Assembly (NCBI GenBank): GCA_041496705.1
Contig: JBGQFD010000029.1
Span: forward strand, 1 to 33,892
Source of the DNA: VBDM01 sp041496705
Lineage (GTDB): Bacteria; Pseudomonadota; Gammaproteobacteria; Burkholderiales; SG8-39
Direction: 5' to 3'
DNA length: 33,892 nt
Position numbers and translations under genes: made by a program. The number at the start of each line of letters is the position of its first letter. The stretch's first letter is position 1. This document shows positions 1 through 7,996 of the stretch, in pieces. A model generated the notes under the pieces. That model searched no databases. It was given only the letters and a program-made list of their open reading frames with translations, and was not told the origin of the DNA.

Positions 1-2
1 CG

Positions 3-764
3 TTGAAGAAGGGCAAGACCGTCCGCCAGCAGGTCAGCAAGGAAGAATGGGAAAAGCGCGTCGATCTCGCCGCCGCCTACCGCCTCATGGACCTGTACGG
101 CATGACCGAGATGAGCGCCAACCACATCAGCACGCGCGTGCCCGGCGCGGAAAGCGCCTTCCTCATCAATCCCTACGGCCTGCTCTACGACCAGATGTAC
201 GCCTCGTGCTTCATCAAGCTCGACCTGGATGGCAAGGTGCTTTTCAACCCGACCGAATTCGGCTTCAACAAGGCCGGCTACGTCATCCACAGCGCGATCC
301 ACGGCGCCCGGCACGACGTCGACTGCGTGATCCACACGCACACGATCGCGGGGATGGCGGTATCGGCGATGAAATGCGGGCTGATGCCGATCGCGCAGAC
401 CTCGATGCGCTTCGCGAAAATCGCCTACCACGACTACGAGGGTATCGCGATCAACCTCGAGGAGCAGGGGCGAATGGTGAGCGACCTCGGCGACCGCGCC
501 GGCATGATCCTCAGGAACCACGGCCTGCTGACGGTGGGCGCGAGCATCCCCGAGGCGTTCAACAACATGTTCCGCCTGGAGCGCGCCTGCCAGGTACAGG
601 TCGCGGCGCTGTCGTGCAACACCGAGCTGCAGCTCCCGCCGCAGCACGTCATCGACGAGTCGTACCGGCTGTACCTGCCGCAGACGCGCCGGCCCTTCGG
701 CGTGCTCGAGTGGCCGGCGCTCCTCCGGAAACTCGAAAAGATCGACACCTCGTATCGCGAATAG
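3..764 (+). CDS. Class II aldolase/adducin family protein, 5' end at window edge
   Basis: Cytoplasmic class II aldolase/adducin-fold protein, a family of zinc-dependent aldolases, epimerases and relatives acting on sugar or hydroxy-acid substrates. The pattern seen is the family's: an N-terminal NHIS segment, an INPYG stretch, the HTH metal-binding pair in VIHTHTIAG (about residues 111-119) and a third histidine in RNHGLL. The open frame begins at a TTG two bases into the window, so the true start may lie upstream and the 253 residues may be incomplete. The subfamily that shares the INPYG and HGARHDVDCVIHTHT pattern is usually annotated without a defined substrate. It is followed after 51 bases by an unrelated secreted protease gene, so its natural operon partners are probably upstream, outside the window. 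Family assignment is firm; substrate is unknown. Confidence 0.88.
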   Translation: MKKGKTVRQQVSKEEWEKRVDLAAAYRLMDLYGMTEMSANHISTRVPGAESAFLINPYGLLYDQMYASCFIKLDLDGKVLFNPTEFGFNKAGYVIHSAIHGARHDVDCVIHTHTIAGMAVSAMKCGLMPIAQTSMRFAKIAYHDYEGIAINLEEQGRMVSDLGDRAGMILRNHGLLTVGASIPEAFNNMFRLERACQVQVAALSCNTELQLPPQHVIDESYRLYLPQTRRPFGVLEWPALLRKLEKIDTSYRE

Positions 765-815
765 CGGTTCGCGAGGGCCCGGGCGCGACGGAAGCAGAGG
801 GCCTGGACCCTAGCC

Positions 816-3623
816 ATGCGCTACCTCCTGCGCGCCGGCGCCGCGGCGCTGCTGCTCGCATCGGCGCAGACCCGGGCGCAGTTCGTCGATCCCGCGCTCA
901 ACTGGCGCACGCTCGACACCGAGCATTTCTCGGTGCACTTCGCCGAGCGCACCCTTGCGCAGGCTCAGACTGTCGCCGGAGTCGCCGAGACCGTGTATCC
1001 GCGCGTCACCGGCTGGCTCAACTGGAAGCCGGAGACGCGCACGCACGTCGTGGTGCTCGATTCGCTCGATCCTGCGAACGGCTATTCGTCGCCGCTGCCT
1101 TTCAATTTCATCGGCATCATCCTTTCGCCGCCCGACGAAGGCGAGCTGCTGCAGAACCGCGAGTGGCTGGAACTCGTGTTTACGCACGAATTCACCCACA
1201 CCGTGCACATGGACAAGGCGAGCCGCGGCCCGCTTTTCATGCGCCGCATATTCGGCCGCGCGCCCCCGTACCTGCTGGTTTTCCCAAACACCTTGCCCAA
1301 CGTGTGGGGCCCGTCCTGGGTCAAGGAAGGCCTAGCGGTGTATTCGGAGTCGGACTGGAACAAGGCGTGGGGGCGCCTCGGGCAGAGCCGCTTCGAGGGG
1401 ATGATGCGCGCCGAAGTGGCGCGCGGCCTGGTGCCGCTGCGCGAAATCAACGCCGAAGGCCGCGGCTTCCCGCACAACCGCGATTATCTCTACGGCAGTT
1501 ACTTTTTCCTGTTCCTCGCCGAACGCTACGGGCCGCCGGCGGTGGCGAATTACGTGGAGAATTACAGCGGCAACTTCATTCCCTTCCGCATGCACAGCAA
1601 CACCGTCGCCGTCACCGGCAAGCCGCAGGACGTGCTGTGGCTGGAATTCGAGGACTGGCTGCGCGTGCGCTTTGCCGCAAAACCGGAAGGCTTTGGCGGG
1701 CAGCCGGATGCGGGCGGACATGTCGCGGTGCGCGCCTATTCCCTGACCAGCCCGCTGCTCACGCCGCAAGGAGAGCGCTGGTACGTGAAGGGAGACGGAT
1801 ACACTCTGCCGAAACTCATGCGGCAGGTCTTGGGCGGCGACGTCGAGACGGTTCGTAGCGTCGAGCCGGGCACGCGGCTGTCCGTCTCGCCGCACGGCGA
1901 GTTGCTGATCTCGCGGCTGGAGATCTGCGGGAACTACAACTACTACTACGACCTGTACCGGCTTGAGCCGGGCGGCGGGGTCGACCGGCTCACCCAATGC
2001 GGGCGCTTCCGCTTTGCCGCGCCGCTCGACGACGGCGCGATCGCGGCTATCCGCGTCGTCAACGGCGAGGCGGAGGTGGTGCGGGTCGACAGGGACGGCA
2101 CCGCGGGGCGTCCGCTCTATCGCGCCGCGCCCGGGGAAGCGCTCACCGGAATCGCGGCGAGAGGCGACACGGTGATCGTGACCCGCCTGCGCAACGAGCG
2201 CTGGTCGCTGGTGGAAATCGCCGAAGGACGATCCTCCGTACTGCTGACCGACCGGGCGGTGAAGCATTCTCCACGCTTCGGCGAATCTGCCGACGAGGTC
2301 TTTTTCGTCGGCGACTACGGGAACATCGACAACGTCTGGTCCTGGCGCCGCGGAGACCGGCGTCTTGCGCGCTGGACCGAGGCGCTCACTGGGGTGAAGG
2401 AAATCAGCGCCCCGGTCGCGGGCGAGATGCTGGTGACGACGATCGAGGCGGACGGCGACGCCTTGCGTGTGCACAGCCTGCCGGAAGTGCCGCTGGAAAC
2501 ACGCGATGCGCTCCCCGACGCGCCCGCGGCGCAGGCCGCGCGCGCCGAGCCGGCCCTGGCGGCCGACCGACCGTACTCTCCGGGGACGGCGCTGCTGCCG
2601 CGTTCGTGGTTCCCGACGATTTCCTCCGCCGACGGTTCGCTCGCCTTGGGCGTCCAGACCTTCGGGCAGGATGCCCTCGGCCTGCACCAGTACACGCTCG
2701 CGCCCTTGTACGAATTCACCCAGCACCAGGCGCTGGGGAGCGCAAGCTACGTATACGACAACCGCCACGGTCTGCTGATCGACCGCTGGATGACGGTCAA
2801 GGCGAGCGACGTCGACAACGACAAGTTCACTGGCCGGGACATCAGGACCTACGCCATCAACGAGACCGCTCAGTGGGTCTCGCTGTGGCGGCATCTGTCG
2901 TTCGGCGCCCGCTACACCTGGGGTCTGGGCGGTGCCCTCGATCGGGAGACGCTGCACGATGTCGCCGCGAGCAGGTCGACCCCACGCGACGAGCGCGTCG
3001 CCGCACTGGTGGCTGGTGTGGATACGCGCCGCGCGCAGTTCCTTTCCGAGGGTCCGAGCCAGGGCCAGCAGCTGCGCGTGTTCGCCGAGACTTCGAACGG
3101 CCTGCGCGGCGCTTATGCGGGCAATTTCTATCGCGGCGACTGGCGCGCCTATCTGCCCGTCGGCAGAACCGTGGTTTCGCTGCGCTGGAACCAGGCTTAT
3201 TCGCAGCCCGACGCCGAACCCGTCCAGCTCGGCGGCAGCTTCTCGGAGGAAACGTTTGCGCTGCCGGTGCTCAACCAGCGCGAGTTTCCGCTGCGCGGCT
3301 ACAGGAGCGGCGAGGCCGTGCTCACCGGGCATCACGCGGGCCTGGTGACGCTAGAGTGGCGGATTCCCCTTTCGGACATCGACCGGCATTTCATGGTGCC
3401 GCCGGCGGGGCTGAACCGCGTATCGATGAGCGTCTTCACCGAAGCCGGCTCCGCCTGGGAGCAGGGCGCCGCGCAGCGCTGGTACAAGAGCGGGGGCGTG
3501 GAGCTGCTCTCCGAAGTGCGCATCGGCTATCTGTTCGGCGTGCAGCTGCGCGTCGGCGTCGCCAAGGGCTTCGAGGCCCCCGGCACGACCGTCGCCTACC
3601 TCAGGATAGGCCGTTCGTTCTAG
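816..3623 (+). CDS. Secreted HExxH metalloprotease with beta-propeller and C-terminal outer-membrane-barrel-like region
   Basis: A 935-residue exported protein. Residues 1-21 form a signal peptide ending in TRA-Q. A gluzincin-type zinc site is visible: HEFTH at 124-128 and a downstream WVKEGLAVY with E171 as likely third ligand, the arrangement of peptidase MA-like (M1/M61-related) domains. From about 280 to 560 the sequence has repeated short beta-rich segments like a TolB/WD40-type propeller. From about 600 to the end, alternating aromatic strands, an LRGY-like element (FPLRGYRSGEAV) and a terminal RIGRSF resemble a surface-antigen or Omp85-type barrel ending in Phe. It may therefore be an outer-membrane-anchored periplasmic or surface protease. 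The start ATG gives the signal peptide at once, although no strong ribosome site precedes it. The substrate is unknown. The protease motif is certain; the barrel is inferred from pattern. Confidence 0.8.
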   Translation: MRYLLRAGAAALLLASAQTRAQFVDPALNWRTLDTEHFSVHFAERTLAQAQTVAGVAETVYPRVTGWLNWKPETRTHVVVLDSLDPANGYSSPLPFNFIGIILSPPDEGELLQNREWLELVFTHEFTHTVHMDKASRGPLFMRRIFGRAPPYLLVFPNTLPNVWGPSWVKEGLAVYSESDWNKAWGRLGQSRFEGMMRAEVARGLVPLREINAEGRGFPHNRDYLYGSYFFLFLAERYGPPAVANYVENYSGNFIPFRMHSNTVAVTGKPQDVLWLEFEDWLRVRFAAKPEGFGGQPDAGGHVAVRAYSLTSPLLTPQGERWYVKGDGYTLPKLMRQVLGGDVETVRSVEPGTRLSVSPHGELLISRLEICGNYNYYYDLYRLEPGGGVDRLTQCGRFRFAAPLDDGAIAAIRVVNGEAEVVRVDRDGTAGRPLYRAAPGEALTGIAARGDTVIVTRLRNERWSLVEIAEGRSSVLLTDRAVKHSPRFGESADEVFFVGDYGNIDNVWSWRRGDRRLARWTEALTGVKEISAPVAGEMLVTTIEADGDALRVHSLPEVPLETRDALPDAPAAQAARAEPALAADRPYSPGTALLPRSWFPTISSADGSLALGVQTFGQDALGLHQYTLAPLYEFTQHQALGSASYVYDNRHGLLIDRWMTVKASDVDNDKFTGRDIRTYAINETAQWVSLWRHLSFGARYTWGLGGALDRETLHDVAASRSTPRDERVAALVAGVDTRRAQFLSEGPSQGQQLRVFAETSNGLRGAYAGNFYRGDWRAYLPVGRTVVSLRWNQAYSQPDAEPVQLGGSFSEETFALPVLNQREFPLRGYRSGEAVLTGHHAGLVTLEWRIPLSDIDRHFMVPPAGLNRVSMSVFTEAGSAWEQGAAQRWYKSGGVELLSEVRIGYLFGVQLRVGVAKGFEAPGTTVAYLRIGRSF

Positions 3624-3629
3624 AAGCTG

Positions 3630-5243
3630 GTGGTGACTTACGACGTTCTCATCCGCGGCGGCAGCATCTACGACGGCAGCGGAGGCGCGGGCAAACGCGC
3701 TGATCTCGCCGTGCAGGGAGGGTGCATCGCGGCGATCGCGCCGAAGATTTCCGGCGTGGCGTCCCGCACGATAGATGCCGAGGGGCTCGCGGTCACCCCG
3801 GGCTTCATCGACATCAAGACGCACTCGGATTTCACCCTGCCCATCAATCCGCGTGCCGAGAGCAAGCTGCGCCAGGGCGTGACCACCGAGATCGTCGGCC
3901 ACTGCGGCTTCTCGGTGGCGCCCTGCCTGCCGGGGAGGGTGCAGCTGCTGAAGGACTACCTCTCACCCAGCGCGCCCTGGCTGCCGTTTCGCGAACTGAG
4001 CTTCCCGGACTATCTCGATACATTCCCTCCGACCTCGGTCAACGCCGGGATGCTCGTCGGGCACAACACGCTGCGGCTCATGGTCATGGGAATGGAAAAC
4101 CGCGCGCCCACGGCGGCGGAGCTCGCGCTCATGAACGAACTCCTTGAGGAAGGCCTGCGCGCCGGAGCGCTCGGGATGTCGAGCGGGCTCTTCACCGCCC
4201 CCGGCTCCTATGCGAAGCGCGAAGAGATGACGGCGCTCGGTCATGTACTCAGGCGGTACAACGCGCTCTACTTCACGCATCTTCGCGACGAGTCGAACGG
4301 CGTGCTCGAGTCGCTCGAAGAGGCGATCGAACTCGGCGAGACCTGCGGTATCCACGTGCAGATCGTGCATTTCAAGTGCTCGGGCACCGACAACTGGGGC
4401 AAGGTAGGGCAGGCGCTCGCAATGCTTGAAGCCGCAAGGCAGCGTGGGGTGGATATCGACTGCGACGCGTACCCGTATACCGCGGGGAGCAACCCGCTCA
4501 AGAACCTGCTGCCGCAATGGGTACAGGCGGGCGGCGTGGAGGCGATGCTCGAGCGTTTGAAGCTTCCCCAGGCGCGCGAGCGCATCCGCGAGGACATCGC
4601 CGCGCGCGGCCTGAACAACTGGGGTCGCATCGCCTCCTGGGACGCGGTGCGCATCTCGATAACGCCCAACCTCCCGCAGTTCGCCGGCCGAACCATCGCC
4701 CAGCTCGCCGCGGAACGCGGGAGAGACCCGGTGGAGGCCTTGTGCGACTACCTCATCGAAGACAAGGGCGCGACGCGCGTGCTGGTGAGCGCGATTTCGG
4801 AAGACGACGTGCGCGAGCTGATCCGCTCGCCGAAGGTACTGGTCGGTTCGGACGGCAACTGCGTCGCGACTCATGGTGTGACAAGCCAGGGCATGCCGCA
4901 CCCGCGCTTCTACGGGACGTTCCCGCGGGTGCTCGGGCGCTACGTGCACGACGAGCGCGTCATTCCGCTGGAGCTGGCGATCCACAAGATGACCGGCGCG
5001 ACCGCGAAGGCGCTGAAACTCGCGGACCGTGGCTTTCTGCGCGAAGGTATGCGCGCCGACGTGACGATCTTCGATGCAGAGGACTTCCGGGATTTGGCGA
5101 CCTACGACAAGCCGCACCAGTATCCGAGCGGCACGCGTACGACCGTGATCGTGAACGGCGAGATCGTCGTCGATTCCGCTGCGCACACCGGCGCGACGCC
5201 GGGGAAGGTGCTGCGGCGGGCGCCGGAAGGCGCGGTCAGCTGA
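3630..5243 (+). CDS. N-acyl-D-amino-acid deacylase-like amidohydrolase (D-aminoacylase family)
   Basis: A 537-residue amidohydrolase-superfamily enzyme. Homologues hydrolyse N-acyl-D-amino acids to the free D-amino acid and a carboxylate. The N-terminal strand (VLIRGGSIYDGSG) and the GVTTEIVGHCGFSVAP block are diagnostic. Metal ligands known from Alcaligenes D-aminoacylase appear as H65, C92, H217 (FTHLRDES), H247 (QIVHFK) and D408 (VGSDG). The first histidine of the usual HxH pair is a lysine here (K63-T64-H65), which would change or empty the alpha-metal site. The start is GTG, with a second GTG as the next codon. It begins 6 bases after the metalloprotease stop, so the two are probably co-transcribed. 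Family is confident; exact substrate is not, because of the K63 change. Confidence 0.88.
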   Translation: MVTYDVLIRGGSIYDGSGGAGKRADLAVQGGCIAAIAPKISGVASRTIDAEGLAVTPGFIDIKTHSDFTLPINPRAESKLRQGVTTEIVGHCGFSVAPCLPGRVQLLKDYLSPSAPWLPFRELSFPDYLDTFPPTSVNAGMLVGHNTLRLMVMGMENRAPTAAELALMNELLEEGLRAGALGMSSGLFTAPGSYAKREEMTALGHVLRRYNALYFTHLRDESNGVLESLEEAIELGETCGIHVQIVHFKCSGTDNWGKVGQALAMLEAARQRGVDIDCDAYPYTAGSNPLKNLLPQWVQAGGVEAMLERLKLPQARERIREDIAARGLNNWGRIASWDAVRISITPNLPQFAGRTIAQLAAERGRDPVEALCDYLIEDKGATRVLVSAISEDDVRELIRSPKVLVGSDGNCVATHGVTSQGMPHPRFYGTFPRVLGRYVHDERVIPLELAIHKMTGATAKALKLADRGFLREGMRADVTIFDAEDFRDLATYDKPHQYPSGTRTTVIVNGEIVVDSAAHTGATPGKVLRRAPEGAVS

Positions 5244-5333
5244 CTACACGCCGTTGCTGAAATTCCACGGGCTGTGGTTGTGGTGTATGGTGCCCACTTG
5301 CACATTCCACAACGATCGAACCGGGAGCCCACC

Positions 5334-5705
5334 ATGAACAGCATCGCCGCGCTCGCAGGCCGCGCCCTGATCGCGCTGATTTTCCTGCTGTCGGGAATCG
5401 ACAAATTCGTGCACTACGCCGGGACGCTCGCCTACATGAAGGGCGCCGGGCTGCCGTATCCCGAGGTGCTGCTCGTCGCCTCGGGCCTGGTCGAGACGTT
5501 CGCCGCAGCGGCGATCGTCATCGGCTGGAATACGCGCTGGGCCGCGGCCGCGCTTGTCCTGTGGATGATCCCGGTCACCCTGATCTTCCACAACCCGGCG
5601 AGCGGGCAGGATGCGATGGCTCACTTCATGAAGAACCTCGCCATCACCGGCGGGCTGCTGGTGCTGTGGGCGTCCGGTCCCGGGTTGCTGAGCATCAAGC
5701 GATAG
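5334..5705 (+). CDS. DoxX family membrane protein
   Basis: A 123-residue inner-membrane protein with four hydrophobic segments and the DoxX signature near the N-terminus (LIFLLSGIDKFVHY), followed by VLLVASGLVETFAAAAIVIG and a FHNP motif typical of the family. DoxX proteins are associated with quinone-linked thiosulfate oxidation or general redox stress; no specific role can be read here. The ATG at 5334 is chosen over upstream in-frame starts because a GGGAG ribosome site lies 6 bases before it and the protein then begins at the first membrane helix. The 90-base gap to the upstream amidohydrolase suggests a separate promoter. It converges with the Bug receptor gene, whose stop is 10 bases away. 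Confidence 0.9.
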   Translation: MNSIAALAGRALIALIFLLSGIDKFVHYAGTLAYMKGAGLPYPEVLLVASGLVETFAAAAIVIGWNTRWAAAALVLWMIPVTLIFHNPASGQDAMAHFMKNLAITGGLLVLWASGPGLLSIKR

Positions 5706-5715
5706 CGCGAAGGTC

Positions 5716-6684
5716 CTACTCGGGTTCGATTCTCAGCTCGCGCACCAGGCGTTCCCACAGCGCGCGCTCGCTCGCGAGGAACGCGTCCATCTGTTCGGGC
5801 GTGGCAGAGCCCTCGGTGTAGATGCCCAGTGCGCGCAGTCTCTGCACGATGTCGGCGTCGACGAGGAGGCGGTTCAGTTCCAGGTTCATGCGCTGGATCG
5901 CTTCCACAGGAGAACCCGCCGGCGCCACCACCGCGAACCAGCCCTTCACCTCGAAGCCCGGCAGCGTTTCCGCGAAGGTCGGCACCTCGGGAAGTTCCGG
6001 CAGGCGCTTCGCAGAGCTCACCGCGAGCGCGCGCAGCTCGTTGCGCCGCACGGCGCCCGCGATCGCCGGGATGCCCTGCACCGTGATCTGCGTGCGGCCG
6101 GCGATCGTGTCGAGCACGCCCTGCGCACCCTTGTAGGGAACGTGCAGCAGGCTGATGCCGGCGCGGATTTTCAGGATCTCGCCAAGAAAACCCGGCAGGG
6201 TGCGCTGGCCGGGACTGGCAAAGGCGAGCCGCGCGGGCTCGGCCTTGGCAAGCGCGATCAGTTCGGCGAGCGTGCTGACCTTGAGCGCGGGATTGACTGC
6301 GAGCGCGAGCGGGCTCATGCCCACCATCGCCACGCTGGCGAAATCGTCCTCCGCGCTGTAGGGAACCAGCTTCATGATGTACTGGTTGGTGACGAGCAGC
6401 GACGCCGGGGCGAAGAGATAGGTGTAGCCGTCGGGCGCGGCGCGCGCCGCGGCCTGCGCGCCTATGCTGCCGTCGCCGGCGCGGTTCTCTACCAGCACCT
6501 GCTGGCCCAGCATCAGCGACAGGCGCTCCGAGACCACGCGCGCAATGATGTCGGGCGTTCCGCCCGCCGCCTGCGGCACGATCATCCTCACGGGCCGAGT
6601 CGGCCAGCTCGGCGCGTCCGCCCCCGAGGCGGCAAACGGCAGGGCGAGCAGGAGAAGGAGTTGCAGAAATCGGAACTGACGCAT
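5716..6684 (-). CDS. Bug/TctC family tripartite tricarboxylate transporter substrate-binding protein
   Basis: Periplasmic solute-binding protein of about 322 residues. A signal peptide (MRQFRFLQLLLLLALPFAASGA) precedes the mature start, WPTRPVRMIVP. Family hallmarks are present: the QAAGGTPDIIARVV loop that binds the ligand carboxylate, VENRAGDGSIGA, APDGYTYL, and the HVPYKGAQGVLDTIAGRTQI region. No TctA or TctB membrane subunits lie nearby, which is common for the expanded Bug receptors of betaproteobacteria. The ATG at 6684 is preferred because it opens directly on the signal peptide and has GGTGG 8 bases upstream; an in-frame GTG at 6696 is the alternative. It diverges from the FAD monooxygenase at 6731, so the two may share a control region and the receptor may capture that enzyme's aromatic or acidic substrate. 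Confidence 0.93.
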   Translation of the reverse strand: MRQFRFLQLLLLLALPFAASGADAPSWPTRPVRMIVPQAAGGTPDIIARVVSERLSLMLGQQVLVENRAGDGSIGAQAAARAAPDGYTYLFAPASLLVTNQYIMKLVPYSAEDDFASVAMVGMSPLALAVNPALKVSTLAELIALAKAEPARLAFASPGQRTLPGFLGEILKIRAGISLLHVPYKGAQGVLDTIAGRTQITVQGIPAIAGAVRRNELRALAVSSAKRLPELPEVPTFAETLPGFEVKGWFAVVAPAGSPVEAIQRMNLELNRLLVDADIVQRLRALGIYTEGSATPEQMDAFLASERALWERLVRELRIEPE

Positions 6685-6730
6685 CAGCAAGGCCACCGAT
6701 TCGGGGGAAGCGCCATGCTAGCATTCCGCG

Positions 6731-7996
6731 GTGCGATCTGAAAATTCTGCGGACGTTCTCGTCGTCGGCGGTGGAATCACGGGGCTGACGCTAGCACTCA
6801 GCCTGCACCAGGCCGGCATCGGCTGCCGCGTCTTCGAGGCTGCGCCGGAGCTGAAGGGGCTGGGCGTCGGCATCAATCTCCTTCCCCACGCGGTCCGGGA
6901 ACTCACCGAACTGGGTCTGGCGGAACAGCTCGAGCGCCACGCGGTGCTCACGCGCGAGATGCGTTTCTACAATCGCTTCGGGCAACTCATCTACACCGAG
7001 CCGCGCGGCCGGTTTGCGGGATACGACTGGCCGCAGTATTCGATGCATCGCGGCGCGCTGCATCGCGTCCAGGTGGAGGCGGTGCGCGAGCGGCTGGGCG
7101 AGCGCGCCCTGGCGCTCGGCCACCGCTGCGAGGCGGTCGAGCAGGATGCCAAAGGTGTGACGCTGCGCTTTGCCGGCCGTGCTGCCGCGCGCGGCCGCGT
7201 CGCGATCGCCTGCGACGGCATCCATTCCGTGGTGCGCCCGCTGCTGTATCCCGGCGAGGGGCCGCTCGCGTACACAGGCATCAATATGTGGCGCGGCGTG
7301 ACGCGCCGGCCGCCCTTTCTCAGCGGCAGCAGCATGATCCAGTGCGGCTGGCTCGACGTCGGCAAGATCGTTGTCTATCCTATCGGCGGCCGCGACGCGC
7401 GGGGCCTCCAGCTCATCAACTGGACCGCGGAAATCCGCTCGCCGCGGAACGTCCAGGCCGACTGGAACCTTGACGGCCGCCTCGAGGATTTCCTGCCGAC
7501 CTTCGAGAGCTTCCGCTTCGACTGGCTGGACGTTGCCGAGATGCTGCGCAACGCCGAGACGGTGCTCGAATATCCGATGGTGGACCGCGATCCGATTTCG
7601 CGCTGGACGCACGGGCGCATCACGCTCGTCGGCGACGCGGCGCATCCCATGGTTCCACGCGGCGCGAACGGCGCGGCGCAGGGGATACTCGACGCGCGCA
7701 CGCTCGCCGGGTGCCTCGCGCGTGAGCGCGATCCGGTCGCCGCCCTCCAGGACTATGAAGGTCTCAGGCGCGAGGCCGCCAACGCGGTCGTGCTCGCCAG
7801 TCGCTCGATCTCGCCCGACACCATCCTGCGCCTGGTGCACGAGCGCAGCGGCGACCGGCCGTTCGCCAGAGTCAAGGACGTGGTGACGCCGGAAGAGCTC
7901 GCCGCGCTCATGGAAAAGTACAAGCGCGTCGCCGGCTTCGAGCGCGAGGCGCTAAGGCAGAGGCCTTCGCTCGTGCCGCCGCGCGCGGCTCGCTAG
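6731..7996 (+). CDS. FAD-dependent monooxygenase (UbiH/salicylate hydroxylase-like)
   Basis: A 421-residue single-component flavoprotein hydroxylase of the PHBH class, predicted to use NAD(P)H and O2 on an aromatic or related substrate. The three signatures are visible: the Rossmann GGGITG at residues 13-18, the DG motif in ACDGIHSVVR, and the GD motif in LVGDAAHPMVPRGANGAAQG. The long GVGINLLPHAVRELTELGL stretch and the YDWPQYSMHRG segment match the subgroup usually annotated as flavin-dependent oxidoreductase rather than UbiH proper. The start codon is GTG. It is divergent from the Bug receptor gene and shares a CTAG with the stop codon of the converging transglutaminase gene (a 4-base tail overlap). 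Substrate unknown. Confidence 0.92.
   Translation: MRSENSADVLVVGGGITGLTLALSLHQAGIGCRVFEAAPELKGLGVGINLLPHAVRELTELGLAEQLERHAVLTREMRFYNRFGQLIYTEPRGRFAGYDWPQYSMHRGALHRVQVEAVRERLGERALALGHRCEAVEQDAKGVTLRFAGRAAARGRVAIACDGIHSVVRPLLYPGEGPLAYTGINMWRGVTRRPPFLSGSSMIQCGWLDVGKIVVYPIGGRDARGLQLINWTAEIRSPRNVQADWNLDGRLEDFLPTFESFRFDWLDVAEMLRNAETVLEYPMVDRDPISRWTHGRITLVGDAAHPMVPRGANGAAQGILDARTLAGCLARERDPVAALQDYEGLRREAANAVVLASRSISPDTILRLVHERSGDRPFARVKDVVTPEELAALMEKYKRVAGFEREALRQRPSLVPPRAAR

Noticed and set aside
1332..3335. 667-codon minus-strand open frame opposite the metalloprotease
   Set aside because: Low-complexity composition and no recognisable motif; it follows the codon phase of the real gene.
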